NCBI GenBank assembly: GCA_003427395.1
Contig: BFEA01000061.1
Location: 3,974,866 to 4,003,145, forward strand
Source of the DNA: Chara braunii
Lineage: Eukaryota; Streptophyta; Charophyceae; Charales; Characeae
Direction of reading: 5' to 3'
Length of the DNA stretch: 28,280 nt
The translations under genes were made by a program, and so were the position numbers. The notes under the pieces were generated by a model. That model was not told the DNA's origin. It saw only the letters and a list, made by a program, of their open reading frames with translations, and searched no databases. Positions 21,083-28,280 of the stretch are shown here, one piece after another. How positions within the stretch are numbered: position 1 is the stretch's first letter; the number at the start of each line of letters is the position of its first letter.

Positions 21083-22057
21083 TTCTCTGTGATAGCCAAC
21101 GCCTAATTAGTAAGACCGATCCATGCTTACGCCCCTGCAGCACGCTCGAGATACTAGGCACAGAGACCCAAGAATGCACACTACACAGGGCTATCTGCGT
21201 TCTAAATTAAAACTCGAAATATTTTCAGATCGGTAAAAAAAATAAAAAAAAATAAAAAAATAGCAAGGTAAAATAAAACAAAACCAATCGAAGAGACGAC
21301 GGCCCCAACGGTCACACCACCCGCGGAGCCTCTCACCGCCAACCGTCAATCGGCTTGCATTTTGGTGTGAAGCAGCTACATACTTGACATAGCGCTCCCA
21401 TAATGAGACACTAATGATCACCCTCCCCTCCACAAGAAGGACCTATGAACTACTCCTGATGGGTACCCGTGTCCGATGGCAAGGAGGGGGCTTATGACTT
21501 TCCACAGGGGGTGGTAAGCCTCCGACTGAAGTGGCCGCAGGTTGCCCCTCTTTTGGGGTCCTACGCCAAGGACAACAACAACGCGAACGATCAGACCATC
21601 CTTGGCCGCCAGTCCGTCATCACGGTTCAAGAAACGAACCGTTAATTCCTTGCAAAACGACTGGACAATCAGTAAAAATAGGCAACAATAATAATAATAG
21701 TAATATTAATAGAAATAGTGAAACGACCCCTCAAAGTTCTCTCGCGTTTTAGCATCACTTAAGCCCCCCCCGACTTCCAAGCCTCAGGGGCAACGATCCA
21801 GGTCCAAACACAGATATGAGGCTCCGCGCTCAACCCCTCATTTTCTTTTACTAACAGCGACCGTAGCCTCCGCACCTACCTCACAACCCGACTACGGGAG
21901 TCCGACTATCGCTACCACATCCCTGCACCCGGCCCAGATCACGGCCTTCGGGGCCCGATGCACAGTAGAGTAGACCGTGGCCCCCCGTACACAACAGCGT
22001 GTGAGCGGATGTTTGTCTGGCATGCAAAGGAGGGTCGGGACACCACTCCCTCCGACA

Positions 22058-22061
22058 ACGG
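22058..22061. repeat. Right target-site duplication (ACGG)
   Basis: Matches 1711-1714 exactly and adjoins the closing ACA of the 5' LTR. Confidence 0.8.
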
Positions 22062-22822
22062 CGAGTCTCCTTGACTAAGGGAAATGAAAGGGGTTCGACA
22101 GGGTATTTCGGCGCGGATATCAGAGCGGGAAGAAGAAGAGCGTGAAGAATAGTGTGAAACGAAACCAAAATCCAAACGATTAAGAAGAAGAGAAAAGGCG
22201 CGCAAGATTGAGAGGGAGATGGAAAACAGTTACAGATAGAGAAGGAGCGTGAGCATGAAGAGGGGAGTGTTGAAGGCAGCGTGGGAAGCGGGGAGGGGAG
22301 GCTCGCATGCATGGCGTCGACACGGAGGCAAAAAGGGCACAAAAACAGTTACATCAATTTCAAATTGAAATGTACCATATCCGCGCGGTAGAGCAAGCGC
22401 GTGAGAGAAATCCTATGCCTATTCAAATTCCTACGAAAGTTCCCAGAGCTTTCCAAAGCGAGGTTGAGAACATTCAATCGCAAGAAAAAACACATTAGAT
22501 TCCGCTTATTTCGAAATTCCTAATTGTCGTCCAAAATTCCTAGCACGCTTGCTAAGGCGCGCGTAATTCCCATGTAATTCTCGAATTTGCAAAAGACAAA
22601 TTTTCAAAAATTGATCCGAGGGTCTCACATATTAGATTCATGAAAATACAAAAAGAGGCCTCCTCGGATGGTCACCCGAAATTCGACAAAAGAAAAAAGA
22701 AAAAAAAGGTGGGGTGGGGAGGGGGAACGAAAGATGGCACAAATCCGGGAACTACGCATCACATATGTGACGCTCAGGAGGTTCCAAAACTATGTGATCC
22801 CCTGATTGCATGAAGGAGAGTT
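22062..22822. other. Unassigned right flank
   Basis: The sequence is purine-rich at 22120-22300. A short plus-strand frame at 22307-22498 (63 codons, Gln/Glu-rich) has no recognisable feature. A long purine tract on the plus strand at 22688-22731 (A-rich, then G-rich: GGTGGGGTGGGGAGGGGG) could act as a polypurine tract of another decayed element or fold as a weak G-quadruplex; neither is shown. Confidence 0.4.
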
Positions 22823-23356
22823 ATGGCACAGGAGATCGGAGATGGTGAGGAGATGAATGAGGAACCCAACGTTTCACAATCACTAGATCAAGCCAGGAGT
22901 CTTGTTGATGCCAACTTCAATTGCATGATCTTGATGACTTGGTCACCTTTAGGCTTCCGAGTTCTCTGTCACTCGGTTCTATTGTGCGCCATACCCTGCA
23001 ACATCACAGCTCGCTGATCTGCTCGGCTACTGAAAGTCCGATCTTCGGTAGTTCACGAGAAGAGGGTTGTGGAGGGGTCTGGGCCATTCGGCTGGGAGGG
23101 TAGGGAAATAATCAGATGCTTCATCCTTGAGATCGACAAAGTGAACGATTCTTTGCGCTCGAGGGAATTGATGGTTCGGTCGGGAGAGGGAGAGGAGGTA
23201 GTCGGGATAGAGGGTAGGGATAGTGCAGAGGATACTACCTCACAGGGACTCGTAGTCCTCTACCGAGGGGAAGGTTCCGAAGATGATACAGTACAACTCC
23301 ATATGGTTGTACTGTCTCCAAGCGACACTCAAGAGAAGGATCTTGAGGGGGAATGA
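22823..23356 (+). pseudogene. Decayed 177-codon frame, acidic protein, unknown
   Basis: ATG at 22823 follows an in-frame TGA at 22811, so the start is bounded. The frame runs to TGA at 23354-23356 with a single internal TGA at 23015-23017. The first 40 codons are acidic (MAQEIGDGEEMNEEPNVSQS), a Cys/Leu-rich stretch follows (around VLCHSVLLCAIPC), and the C-terminal half is acidic and Gly/Val-rich (SGEGEEVVGIEGRDSAEDT). No domain is recognised. The internal stop could come from a CGA codon by one transition. It may be a host pseudogene, a gag-like relic or chance; the acidic bias over most of its length favours former coding. Confidence 0.35.
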
Positions 23357-23573
23357 TGGGGAGCGATGAGGGAAGATCGTGCATAAGAGTCGCACGACAA
23401 AGTGGTGACAATTGGTTGACGAAAATACAGTATGTTAGAGGAAAATCAGTGTGGAGAAGATGAAAGAATGAGAGGTAATCAAGAGGGCAGAGGTAGATCG
23501 GACGAGGGCGTTGTCGAGCGCATCGGTCCGGCACCGCACGTGGCAGCGCGGGACCCTCTCGGCCCCGTCACAT
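23357..23573. other. No gene seen
   Basis: Plain sequence between the decayed frame and the 95-bp duplication. The overlapping minus-strand frame (23235-23534) has no coding character. Confidence 0.4.
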
Positions 23574-23764
23574 AGGAGTTGGACCAACCTTGTCATGAAC
23601 ACACAAATGGAGCTTCCTTAGGCCGCTCCGGCCGAGTGCGCCAGCCATACCTCTCGCGAGCCCCTACGNAGGAGTTGGACCAACCTTGTCATGAACACAC
23701 AAATGGAGCTTCCTTAGGCCGCTCCGGCCGAGTGCGCCAGCCATACCTCTCGCGAGCCCCTACG
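23574..23764. repeat. Exact 95-bp tandem duplication around one N
   Basis: 23574-23668 and 23670-23764 are identical, separated by a single N at 23669. Identical flanks around a lone N are what is left when two contigs that overlap are placed end to end without merging. A true recent tandem duplication is possible but less likely. The unit contains GGCCGCTCCGGCC, a short palindrome. Confidence 0.9.
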
Positions 23765-24149
23765 ACAGGATAGGGCCTACGCGAGGCACAACTTACCTCC
23801 ACCTTACGGGAGCTGTCACCTCCCTTCGGTGGGTGTATCCCCACCGAGCTACCAGTCCACAGTACGAAAGCTACTCGGTTGCAATCACAGAGGTGGACCA
23901 GCCGAGGGCGTTTCTCGTTCGCTGTAGCATAGGGGGTACACGCGGTAGTACGCCCATCGGACCCGCACGCGAACCGACATCCTGGGGGGCTGAAGTCCCA
24001 AGCGCGGCTCGTCGTCGGTCGGCTAGGACGCATCCCACTCACCACGTATACACCACCTTACGAACACAAAAGGGGAATACACACACACATATACGCGAGA
24101 CGACACAACACAAACAACGCGACAACGCAACTAGCCCCTTAGTAGCCGT
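23765..24149. other. No gene seen; GC-rich intergenic
   Basis: Open frames on both strands (for example 23833-24156 plus, 24045-23689 minus) overlap one another and show no motif or consistent composition. A short ACACACAC patch lies at about 24079-24090. Confidence 0.4.
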
Positions 24150-24530
24150 CCCATAACTTTCCGACGCGGACATCGGATGGGGGTGGCGTGCGAGGCTTAG
24201 TATAAAGATCGCGCAGACGCAGGGCTATCTCATATCGACTCGCAATGCAAACGTGCGCAAGCAGTCGCAGTAACGGCGTACTCTATAGTACCCATACCCA
24301 TGCGGTCCTCATTAAATTTCGAGGGCCGCATTCGGCACTCAAGTGTAGGCTGACACGCGCCTTGGGGGTTAATCTCTCGACGCTGGACAACCGCCATGCG
24401 CGGTTGAAGACCACACCCTCTTCTGCACCCTGTGCAGAGGGGTTGAGTAGACAACTTTAAGCTGTCGTGGCGGTCGAACATCAAGGGGTTTGACTTTGAC
24501 GGTTGCCACGCACTATAACATCCAACTAAG
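24150..24530 (+). repeat. Repeat unit A with TATA-type promoter
   Basis: Homologous to unit B at 24791-25170. Shared landmarks occur at nearly equal spacing: CCCATAACTTT at 24150, TATAAAGATCGCG at 24201 (51 bp later), CCCATACCC at 24291 (90 bp after the TATA) and TCTTCTGCACCCTG at 24419 (218 bp after). The rest is strongly diverged. The TATA-like word with a fixed upstream motif suggests an old promoter, perhaps from an LTR. Both units point to the plus strand. Confidence 0.6.
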
Positions 24531-24790
24531 AAACTTCAAAAGAGAAATCTACCCTAACTCGCATTGGCTTAGTGGCCTCCAAAAAATGAAAGGGTGAGAC
24601 GGACTCGAACGGCGCGCGTGCGGAGGAGGCCCGAACCTAGACCCCTAGGCTACTCGATGTCCGAGGTAATGGCGGTTCGTACGCGGGCCCCCATAGGTTG
24701 ACGGGGACTAGTCCTTCGCCCATGTATCGCTTCGCGATACCGAGAACCCGAGTCTATTGGTTGTGTCGCGCTTTTAGTCTCACCGCCTGA

Positions 24791-25170
24791 CCCATAACTT
24801 TTAGTGCAAGAAGCGGCGGGTGCTGCGCGCACGAACTTAATATAAGATCGCGAGGACGCCGGACTTACACATACCATCTCACTATGCAGCTCTAGGTGAG
24901 TAACTGCGATGATGGCGTATTATGTGATGCCCATACCCAAGTGGCCTATTCTGAGCCACGGGGTTATCTCCAAAGCTCGGGTGTTGGCTGAAGCGCGCGC
25001 TAAGGAGGGGTAACCCCTTAGTGGGCGCAAAACCGGCCTGAGGGCCTTTTCGTCTTCTGCACCCTGAGGTGTCCCAAAGGGTGCGGGATAAGACGGCTCC
25101 TAGGGCAAGAAGGAGTTTGGAGCGGTGGTGAGTTGCCTGGCTCATCACCAGCGACGCGCTAACCCTTCCG
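24791..25170 (+). repeat. Repeat unit B with TATA-type promoter
   Basis: Partner of unit A: CCCATAACTTT at 24791, TATAAGATCGCG at 24841 (50 bp later), CCCATACCC at 24930 (89 bp after the TATA) and TCTTCTGCACCCTG at 25053 (212 bp after). The period between units is about 640 bp. No open frame is shared between the two units, which suggests the landmarks are regulatory or structural rather than coding. Confidence 0.6.
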
Positions 25171-25461
25171 CCTGGAACTTTATCGTTCCACCGAAATAAA
25201 TCACAACGAGGAAAAACAACAAGTACCCTTAACGCTTATCAGAGGAAACCCCCCCCCTTTAGTGTCTGGTTCAGGACCGGGGTCGTCCTGGGCGAGGACA
25301 ATCCTGTTCCAAGCTCGGGGCTAACGTCCGACCAAGAATTGTTCAAGAGAAAATAGAGAGGGTCATCCCCTCCCTTCTATTCGCCCCAACCCTCGATTAG
25401 GTCCTTAGTACGCGGGCACCCCAGGCCGCGCTAATACCCCTACGTAGGTACACATACATAC

Positions 25462-25462
<1 letters not shown>
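25171..25462. other. No gene seen
   Basis: Contains a C run (25249-25257) and otherwise unstructured sequence before the TA microsatellite. Confidence 0.4.

Positions 25463-25506
<44 letters not shown>
25463..25506. repeat. TA microsatellite
   Basis: About 22 TA units. A second, shorter TA run lies at 25565-25584, and a third is listed separately. Confidence 0.95.
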
Positions 25507-25509
<3 letters not shown>

Positions 25510-25564
25510 GGGAACAGATAGGTGACGATCACATCTCACAATCACCATGGGACTCCTCATAGCC

Positions 25565-25584
25565 ATATATATATATATATATAT
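25565..25584. repeat. Short TA microsatellite
   Basis: Ten TA units. The minus-strand frame that covers it owes its Ile-Tyr repeat to this run. Confidence 0.9.
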
Positions 25585-25895
25585 GTGAGATCGCAGGCAG
25601 TCCGGTCCGATAACTCAAGCCACAATACATATCTGCAATCACAACCAGGAGCCAAGCAAAAATCCACACACTACACGGGGTCAACTCCAACCTAACCTCC
25701 ATACTCATACTCCTTGCTTTAGCCATGGAGGCCCCAACCTCCAGCCAACCAACCGTAATTAAGTACTCAGTACTTTTGTTAAATGACCATTCAATAAAAG
25801 TTCGGGTAAAACCCTTAACAAACAGAAATATCACCAGGGCCAAAGCCTTTTACGTTGAGTATGGGAAGTGAGTAGGAATTGAGTCGTGGACCGAC
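25585..25895. other. No gene seen
   Basis: A minus-strand frame (25843-25529) with a hydrophobic stretch crosses the TA run and is judged to be chance. Confidence 0.35.
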
Positions 25896-25910
25896 GAATC
25901 GGTAACCGAC

Positions 25911-26123
25911 CTGTTATCAATGATAACAGCTGATGATCCTCAAGGGATCAGCTAAACCTAGTCCAAGTCCTGAATCAGATCGATCAAGCTGGCCTGTAAC
26001 ACAAGACAGGTCAACGCCCAGGGCTAACCCTGTGAGCCTTATGCGAACTGTCTTCTATATGGTGGTCCCGTCTAACCTTCTGGTAGTCAACTAGGTCTGA
26101 GCCTAGTCCTAAGTCAGGGCTCA
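25911..26123. repeat. Cluster of short perfect hairpins
   Basis: Back-to-back inverted repeats: CTGTTATCAATGATAACAG (25911-25929, 9-bp arms around one A), AGCTGAT/ATCAGCT (25928-25953), GGCCTGT/ACAGGTC (25991-26012, one G-T pair), CAGGG/CCCTG (26019-26032), ACTAGG/CCTAGT (26090-26107) and TGAGCC/GGCTCA (26098-26123). The last two overlap and exclude each other. No coding frame is apparent. Confidence 0.7.
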
Positions 26124-26217
26124 AAGAAAAGGTAGACCTTTGGCTGGGTTTCCCTTATACATAGTGGGTTGCCAACTCTGTCACTTGTCATAATATAATC
26201 TAACTCCTCTAAACTAA

Positions 26218-26520
26218 GGAAATTTCGGCAGCGCTTCCCGTAGGAAAACTGCCTTTCCAGAAATTTATATAAGCCTGAATATAAAAACAGGAATAGTCTT
26301 TGACTTTCTAAAGTCCAATTTTGTCCAACTCCCTGAATTAGTAAAAATTTGGGCAGCACCCCCTTTAGAAAGGGAGACTTCCCAAATTTTTACTAATCCA
26401 TATATGATTCAAACAGTTGTACTTTTGAAAAGTCAAAGATTTGTCTAACTTCTTGGATTTGCAGAAATTTCGGCAGCGCTTCCCGTAGGAAAAGTGGTTT
26501 ACCAAAATTTATACAAACCC
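26218..26520. repeat. Three tandem ~120-bp units with a nested hairpin
   Basis: Three related hairpins start near 26220, 26337 and 26464. In the first, AAATTTC/GAAATTT (26220-26226, 26260-26266) encloses GGCAG/CTGCC and TTCC/GGAA. In the second, perfect 17-bp arms (26337-26353 and 26381-26397, ATTAGTAAAAATTTGGG and complement) enclose CCCTTT-AG-AAAGGG. The third keeps the inner TTCC-CGTA-GGAA and AAATTT arms but has weaker pairing between. TCTAACTCC-like words recur between units. The GGCAGC(G/A)C-TTCCC core resembles hairpins I recall in LTRs of plant chromoviruses. Confidence 0.75.
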
Positions 26521-26804
26521 AAGTATGAGAAAATACCTCAGATAAATACAAAAATCGAACCAAGTAAAAAAACTATCTCAGAAAATGCAAAATTTGAATC
26601 TAACTCCTATAGCTCTATCACGTGGCGACCCACTACAACAACTACCTATCAACTCAAACTCAGACTAGGTAGTGATGCCACTCAGCCACATGCAAGCCAA
26701 ACCACAAAGGTAAGTACTCTCACCGTCCCAAAGTAGGTTCAACAGATATCAGTTCATAGTCTTTAAATTATTTAACTTTTTACACCCTGCTTACATAGGG
26801 TATT
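26521..26804. other. No gene seen
   Basis: A/C-rich spacer between the two hairpin arrays. One more TCTAACTCC word occurs at about 26599. The plus-strand frame 26494-26736 has no feature of note. Confidence 0.4.
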
Positions 26805-27650
26805 GGGATTGATCATTCGTCTTAGAAACAATGCCAACCCTTTGCCTTAGTTATACACGAACAGGTTGCACGACTACTTTTTTCTTCATTAGGCACGTGA
26901 CTAAGCCATTCATCTTAGAAACCATGCTTTGTCGCCCTGAACTGTTTAAATAACCAAGTTATATATATCTTTCTGCACCTTAGTCTTCAAAAAGAGGGCG
27001 TAGGGCTGAGCTATTCGTCTTAGAAACAATGCTCAGCCTGCTAAGGTTACCCTCAGTTATAACTCTCGATTATACTCTCTTTGCTTCTGATAAGGCTATA
27101 GTCAGACCATTCATCTTAGAAACAATGTCTAACTAGCTTTGTTTGTATATAAGTATATATATATATATATATATATATATACAACATTATAGAGGATCAT
27201 ATTCCTTTGTTCTCATTACGGTCCTGAGGCCTCCGACTTAGACCATTCATCTTAGAAACAATGTCTAGTCCTTTGGCCTGAATCCTCTCTCAGAATAAAA
27301 CAACCAATTAGAGATGAACCATTCGTCTTAGAAACAATGATCAACTCTCCTTTTCTCAGCACATAATAAAAGCAAAGTACCCTGGGTCTGACCCAGAGAC
27401 TGTTCAGAAACCAACCAAATAAAACAGCGGTCAGACCATTCAACTTAGAAACAATGTCTGACCCTCAAAAGTCAAACAAACAATACCCCTCAGAAATAAG
27501 TAGCCAGGCCATTCATCTTAGAAACAATGCCTGACACAATTAAAGAAACACAGCAACCAACCCATTCATCTTAGAAACAATGCTTGGTTCTTCAGAAAAT
27601 AAAACAAAACATAGCAGTCTGGCCATTCATCTTAGGAACAATGCCTAACC
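26805..27650. repeat. Array of ten constant-loop, variable-stem hairpins
   Basis: Ten copies of CATTCNTCTTAGAAACAATG, each with one or no change in most cases, lie in the same direction. Hairpin positions: 26805-26840, 26899-26933, 27004-27038, 27100-27134, 27235-27270, 27310-27348, 27429-27463, 27503-27535, 27555-27589, 27617-27649. CATT pairs with AATG, and the bases outside it pair too but with a different sequence in each copy: GGCTGAGC/GCTCAGCC in the third, GGTCAGA/TCTGACC in the seventh, AACCAA/TTGGTT in the ninth, GACTTAGA/TCTAGTC in the fifth. Spacing is irregular (about 50-135 bp) and the spacers share no obvious sequence. No protein frame runs through it. Confidence 0.85.
27146..27181. 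repeat. TA microsatellite within the hairpin array
   Basis: About 16 TA units between the fourth and fifth hairpins. Confidence 0.95.
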
Positions 27651-28280
27651 CTATAAGACCCATTCAAGTGCAAGCAAAACTGCCTTCCTCCCAGCCTTCC
27701 CCCAGATGCACCCCTTTGTGACAATCTTCTTTTAAATAATCAAGAACTGAAACTGCCATTATACAAACATTCCTTTAGTCAGTCTGATTTGTGTCCTGAA
27801 AGTCAATCCCCAAAAAATCAAAGTAAGGGTTGCACTCAACATAGTCAACCAGTCAATACATAGGGGGAGGTATAGATAAGGTTTAGACAGAGTTTATAAA
27901 AGAAGCAATGGTTACCTCTGAGTTCCCTGCCTCCATAACTCCTCCTGAGTTCTGGCAGAGCTCCCGCAATCGATGGGGCGAACCTCCCACAGAGGCCTTG
28001 GCGCGGATTACGGGTTGCAATCCCGCCTGCCGCCCTTCTCTCCGAACCAATGGACTAGACTGAGAGTGAGAAAGGCAAAAGAAGAAACATTAAGTCTCTC
28101 AGATACAAGAGGGGTGCGCTCAGACTCGCATGAGAGGGCCTTGACGTCTTCAGCGCCTGAGGGCCCCACAATGATGGCCAAGAGTACCGCTTGATCAGCT
28201 CCCTAGGTCAACTAGCGGAACCAAACTCGCCTAACAGACCCCCAACTCGCAGCGGCAGCCCCTCCTCCTCGCGTGCTCAG
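27651..28280. other. No gene seen
   Basis: The hairpin motif stops at 27650. An A/C-rich stretch follows to about 27950, then GC-richer sequence. A plus-strand frame at 27973-28194 (73 codons) is cut off from any recognisable context. The window ends inside it or just after it. Confidence 0.4.

Larger units (their letters stand above)
1715..22057 (-). mobile_element. Giant Ty3/gypsy LTR retrotransposon, inactive
   Basis: The element runs from TGT at 1715 to ACA at 22057, with ACGG repeated on both sides. Two direct LTRs (1715-8388 and 15067-22057) enclose a 6,678-bp internal region. Orientation is minus: the RT and integrase frames read that way, and a tRNA-Asp-type primer-binding site lies four bases inside the LTR at 15067, so 15067-22057 is the 5' LTR. 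The order RT-RNase H-integrase is the Ty3/gypsy order. By hand count the LTRs differ at about 10% of bases over their first 105 bp and by several indels, so the insertion is old. Gag and protease are absent from their normal place, pol has about a dozen stops, and both catalytic centres are damaged. The LTR length is far above the few hundred bp to 2 kb usual for Ty3/gypsy; only elements such as plant Ogre or Grande come near it. Confidence 0.88.
15067..22057 (-). repeat. 5' LTR of the retrotransposon (6,991 bp)
   Basis: It opens with TGTTGCAC and closes with CTCCGACA on the plus strand, collinear with 1715-8388. After removing the 522-bp insertion at 20277-20798 plus its 2-bp flank duplication it is about 6.47 kb, roughly 200 bp shorter than its partner because of small deletions. 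It holds copies of the same three reading frames. No canonical promoter was pinned down inside it; the transcription start cannot be placed from sequence alone. Confidence 0.88.

Noticed and set aside
22688-22731. Polypurine tract or G-quadruplex
   Set aside because: Purine-rich and G-rich, but no LTR edge follows and only three runs of four or more G are present.
23579-23773. Plus-strand frame with an internal repeat
   Set aside because: It exists only because of the 95-bp duplication around the N.
24590-24660. tRNA-like stretch on the minus strand, with A-box-like TAGCCTAGGGG and B-box-like GTTCGAGTCC
   Set aside because: A D-arm can be drawn, but the acceptor arms do not pair and the T-arm has two mismatches. 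It may be a tRNA-derived relic; it is not a supportable tRNA.
25529-25843. 104-codon minus-strand frame with a hydrophobic stretch
   Set aside because: Part of it is the TA microsatellite, and no homologue or motif is recognised.
26805-27650. CRISPR-like array
   Set aside because: Spacing varies from about 50 to 135 bp, arms of the repeats change from copy to copy, there are no cas genes, and the setting is eukaryotic.

Overview
This is a repeat-dominated piece of a large eukaryotic nuclear genome. I see no intact host gene, rRNA or credible tRNA. Two hints lean towards a land plant. The primer-binding site of the main element matches the 3' end of plant tRNA-Asp as I remember it, with one mismatch. 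The right arm carries AAATTTCGGCAGC-type hairpins like those I associate with plant LTRs. The reverse transcriptase belongs to the Ty3/gypsy branch with a V-K-G-P tail after the catalytic box, a type I associate with fungi as well as plants, so a fungus is not excluded.

Layout. (1) 1-1714: left flank, with a CpG-rich GGCCGCGG palindrome at the start and a GA microsatellite. (2) 1715-22057: one very large Ty3/gypsy LTR retrotransposon on the minus strand, about 20.3 kb, flanked by the 4-bp target duplication ACGG. Its LTRs are enormous (6,674 and 6,991 bp; both TGT...ACA) and make up two thirds of the element. The 522-bp MITE-like insertion at 20277-20798 lies inside the second LTR. The LTRs carry decayed minus-strand reading frames, one of which (218 codons) has exactly the same length in both LTRs. 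The 6.7-kb internal part holds, in minus-strand order: primer-binding site (15046-15062), RT-RNase H-integrase (15043-11922, many stops), a hairpin-rich non-coding spacer (11921-10451), then a scrambled tail of gag-like segment, second integrase core and second gag-like segment (10450-9346). A plus-strand (antisense) reading frame with its own TATA box (8445-9190) lies next to the LTR at 1715-8388. The element is dead: the RT box reads YIDN, the catalytic Glu of the first integrase is a stop, and gag/protease are missing at the normal place. (3) 22058-25462: right flank, with a decayed 177-codon plus-strand frame, a 95-bp duplication around a single N (probably an assembly seam), and two diverged ~640-bp repeat units sharing a TATA-type promoter. 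(4) 25463-28280: TA microsatellites and a 1.75-kb tract packed with hairpins.

The most unusual signal is the hairpin tract. It ends in ten copies of a hairpin whose loop region is nearly invariant (CATTC-TCTTAGAAAC-AATG) while the flanking stems differ in sequence from copy to copy yet still pair. Similar constant-loop, variable-stem hairpins recur in the spacer inside the retrotransposon. This looks like selection on RNA or DNA structure, or a mechanism that spreads the loop and keeps the stems paired; I cannot name the family.
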